Shown: positions 63,154 to 64,000 of the stretch, piece after piece | Layout of the letters: each line of letters starts with the position of its first letter | Position numbering within the stretch: position 1 is the first letter of the stretch | DNA from: Polytrichum commune | Taxonomy: Eukaryota > Streptophyta > Polytrichopsida > Polytrichales > Polytrichaceae | Direction of reading: 5' to 3' | Assembly (NCBI GenBank): GCA_950295325.1 | Contig: OX485808.1 | Location: 1,366,501-1,430,500 of the forward strand | DNA length: 64,000 bases | The notes under the pieces: model-generated | The model's input: only the letters and a program-made list of their open reading frames with translations | Told to the model about the DNA's origin: nothing | Databases searched by the model: none | Made by a program: the position numbers and the translations under genes

Positions 63154-63564
63154 ATGGCCAGCAACCTCACGAAAATGTCGACCTCGGTGGTCATAGCATT
63201 TGGAATTCTGTCGTTCCTTGTAATTCATGCCGCCGGGATGCCAAGAGGCACCGTGAATATCTACAACGAGATGGACAGTGCAATCCAACTCCATTGCCAG
63301 TCCCGCGATAACGACCTTGGTCAGCACACCTTGTGGCCAGGGCAGAGCTTTGGCTGGGGCTTCCACGACAATTTCTTCGAAACGACTCTTTTCAGCTGCG
63401 AATTTTGGTCTTCGACGAACCAGCAGACGGGGTTTCCAGTATGGAGTGCCCACTTCCGTAACACCGTGGACTGCTGGTTCTGCGACTGGTTCGTGCGAGC
63501 AGATGGCTTCTACGCCATGGAGCACGGTAGCGCCGGTCCACCCACATTCGTGCACCCCTGGTAG
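63154..63564 (+). CDS. S1/SPH family small secreted protein
   Basis: This is a 136-residue intronless frame of the plant self-incompatibility S1 (S-protein homologue) family: small secreted, disulphide-bonded proteins. Poppy S1 is the pollen-recognition ligand; most homologues have no known role. Residues 1-28 form a signal peptide with a hydrophobic core (VVIAFGILSFLVI). The domain follows: TVNIYNEMDSAIQLHCQSRD, NDLGQHTLWPGQSFGWGF, NFFETTLFSCEFW and a closing CWFCDWFVRADGFY. Cysteines are at 48, 82, 107 and 110, which suits two disulphides. ATG 63,154 is the first ATG of the frame; ATG 63,175 would also leave a signal peptide. The gene looks intact. Function here is unknown. Confidence 0.88.
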   Translation: MASNLTKMSTSVVIAFGILSFLVIHAAGMPRGTVNIYNEMDSAIQLHCQSRDNDLGQHTLWPGQSFGWGFHDNFFETTLFSCEFWSSTNQQTGFPVWSAHFRNTVDCWFCDWFVRADGFYAMEHGSAGPPTFVHPW

Positions 63565-64000
63565 TATATTAATTATGTCGTCGAACGTTCTGTTGTTGAG
63601 AGGATCCAGGATTCTCAAAATTTTGAATGTTTTACGGCATTGCCGTATAGAGTTGTGAGCTTGTGTACTTTAGGAATCTTTCAAGCACAAACCATATCTC
63701 TCCTTATCAATCGGTGAAGTTGTTACTACAAGAAATTTTATTAGGATGCTCCGCGTGTGAATTTGTGACATTCTTGCAAGATTTGCATCGGAATGATATC
63801 TCTATGCTCCACATGCAATTGTTTTACCTCTCAGATACGGTGTTTCATTTCTCTTGATGATCTGCATTTGGAATGGTTGAGGTGGTATCCAGCTAAAATA
63901 TGGCCGAGCAGCAATATATGTCCTCCAGAATACAGTTTCATTTACCAAATCGAAAGATTCACTAGATTGGTCAGATTTCTCTAAGAATTACAGGAAATTC
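63565..64000. other. 3' flank of S1-like gene, no further gene seen
   Basis: AT-rich. Short frames only. Confidence 0.5.

Noticed and set aside
63058..63618. 186-codon minus-strand frame
   Set aside because: Antisense shadow of the S1-like gene, which has a signal peptide and the conserved cysteines.

Overview
This is nuclear DNA of a land plant. The evidence is a retinoblastoma-related (RBR) gene, a plant proline/compatible-solute transporter (ProT) gene, a plant-type S1/SPH secreted protein gene, a neprosin-domain relic, Arabidopsis-type TTTAGGG telomere-like motifs and many plant-type small transposons. The two multi-exon genes are compact, with mostly short introns, which would suit a bryophyte or other non-seed plant. 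That placement is an inference; I cannot name the species.

Layout. 1-6.8 kb: RBR on the minus strand. Thirteen exons can be joined in frame, from the N-terminal domain through pocket A into the start of pocket B. The 3' end lies off the left edge. Its 5' flank and intron 1 each carry an exact E2F-site match. 6.8-51.5 kb: a long stretch with no convincing host gene, filled with AT-rich sequence and small mobile elements. These include two or three Harbinger-like MITE families with TAA/TTA target duplications (one copy with a nested foldback element), a pogo/Emigrant-like MITE, a tRNA-headed SINE, short foldback MITEs, degraded LINE ends, a dispersed element whose end has expanded into a six-copy 88-bp tandem array, many long G or C runs, microsatellites, two interstitial telomere motifs, two GC-rich islands and a pair of hairpins resembling group II intron domain V. 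51.5-55.2 kb: the ProT gene on the minus strand, eight exons, a complete 492-residue reading frame. 55.5-57.6 kb: a diverged local duplication upstream of ProT. 61.1-61.9 kb: a neprosin-like pseudogene on the minus strand with in-frame stops. 63.15-63.56 kb: an intact single-exon S1/SPH-type secreted protein gene on the plus strand.

The genes do not form one pathway: RBR is cell-cycle control, ProT is solute transport, and the S1-like gene encodes a small secreted protein. I found no clear undescribed multi-gene system. The most unusual items are the 88-bp array grown from a transposon end, the nested foldback insertion and perfect hairpin inside one MITE, the domain V-like hairpin pair, and the neprosin relic broken by point nonsense changes.
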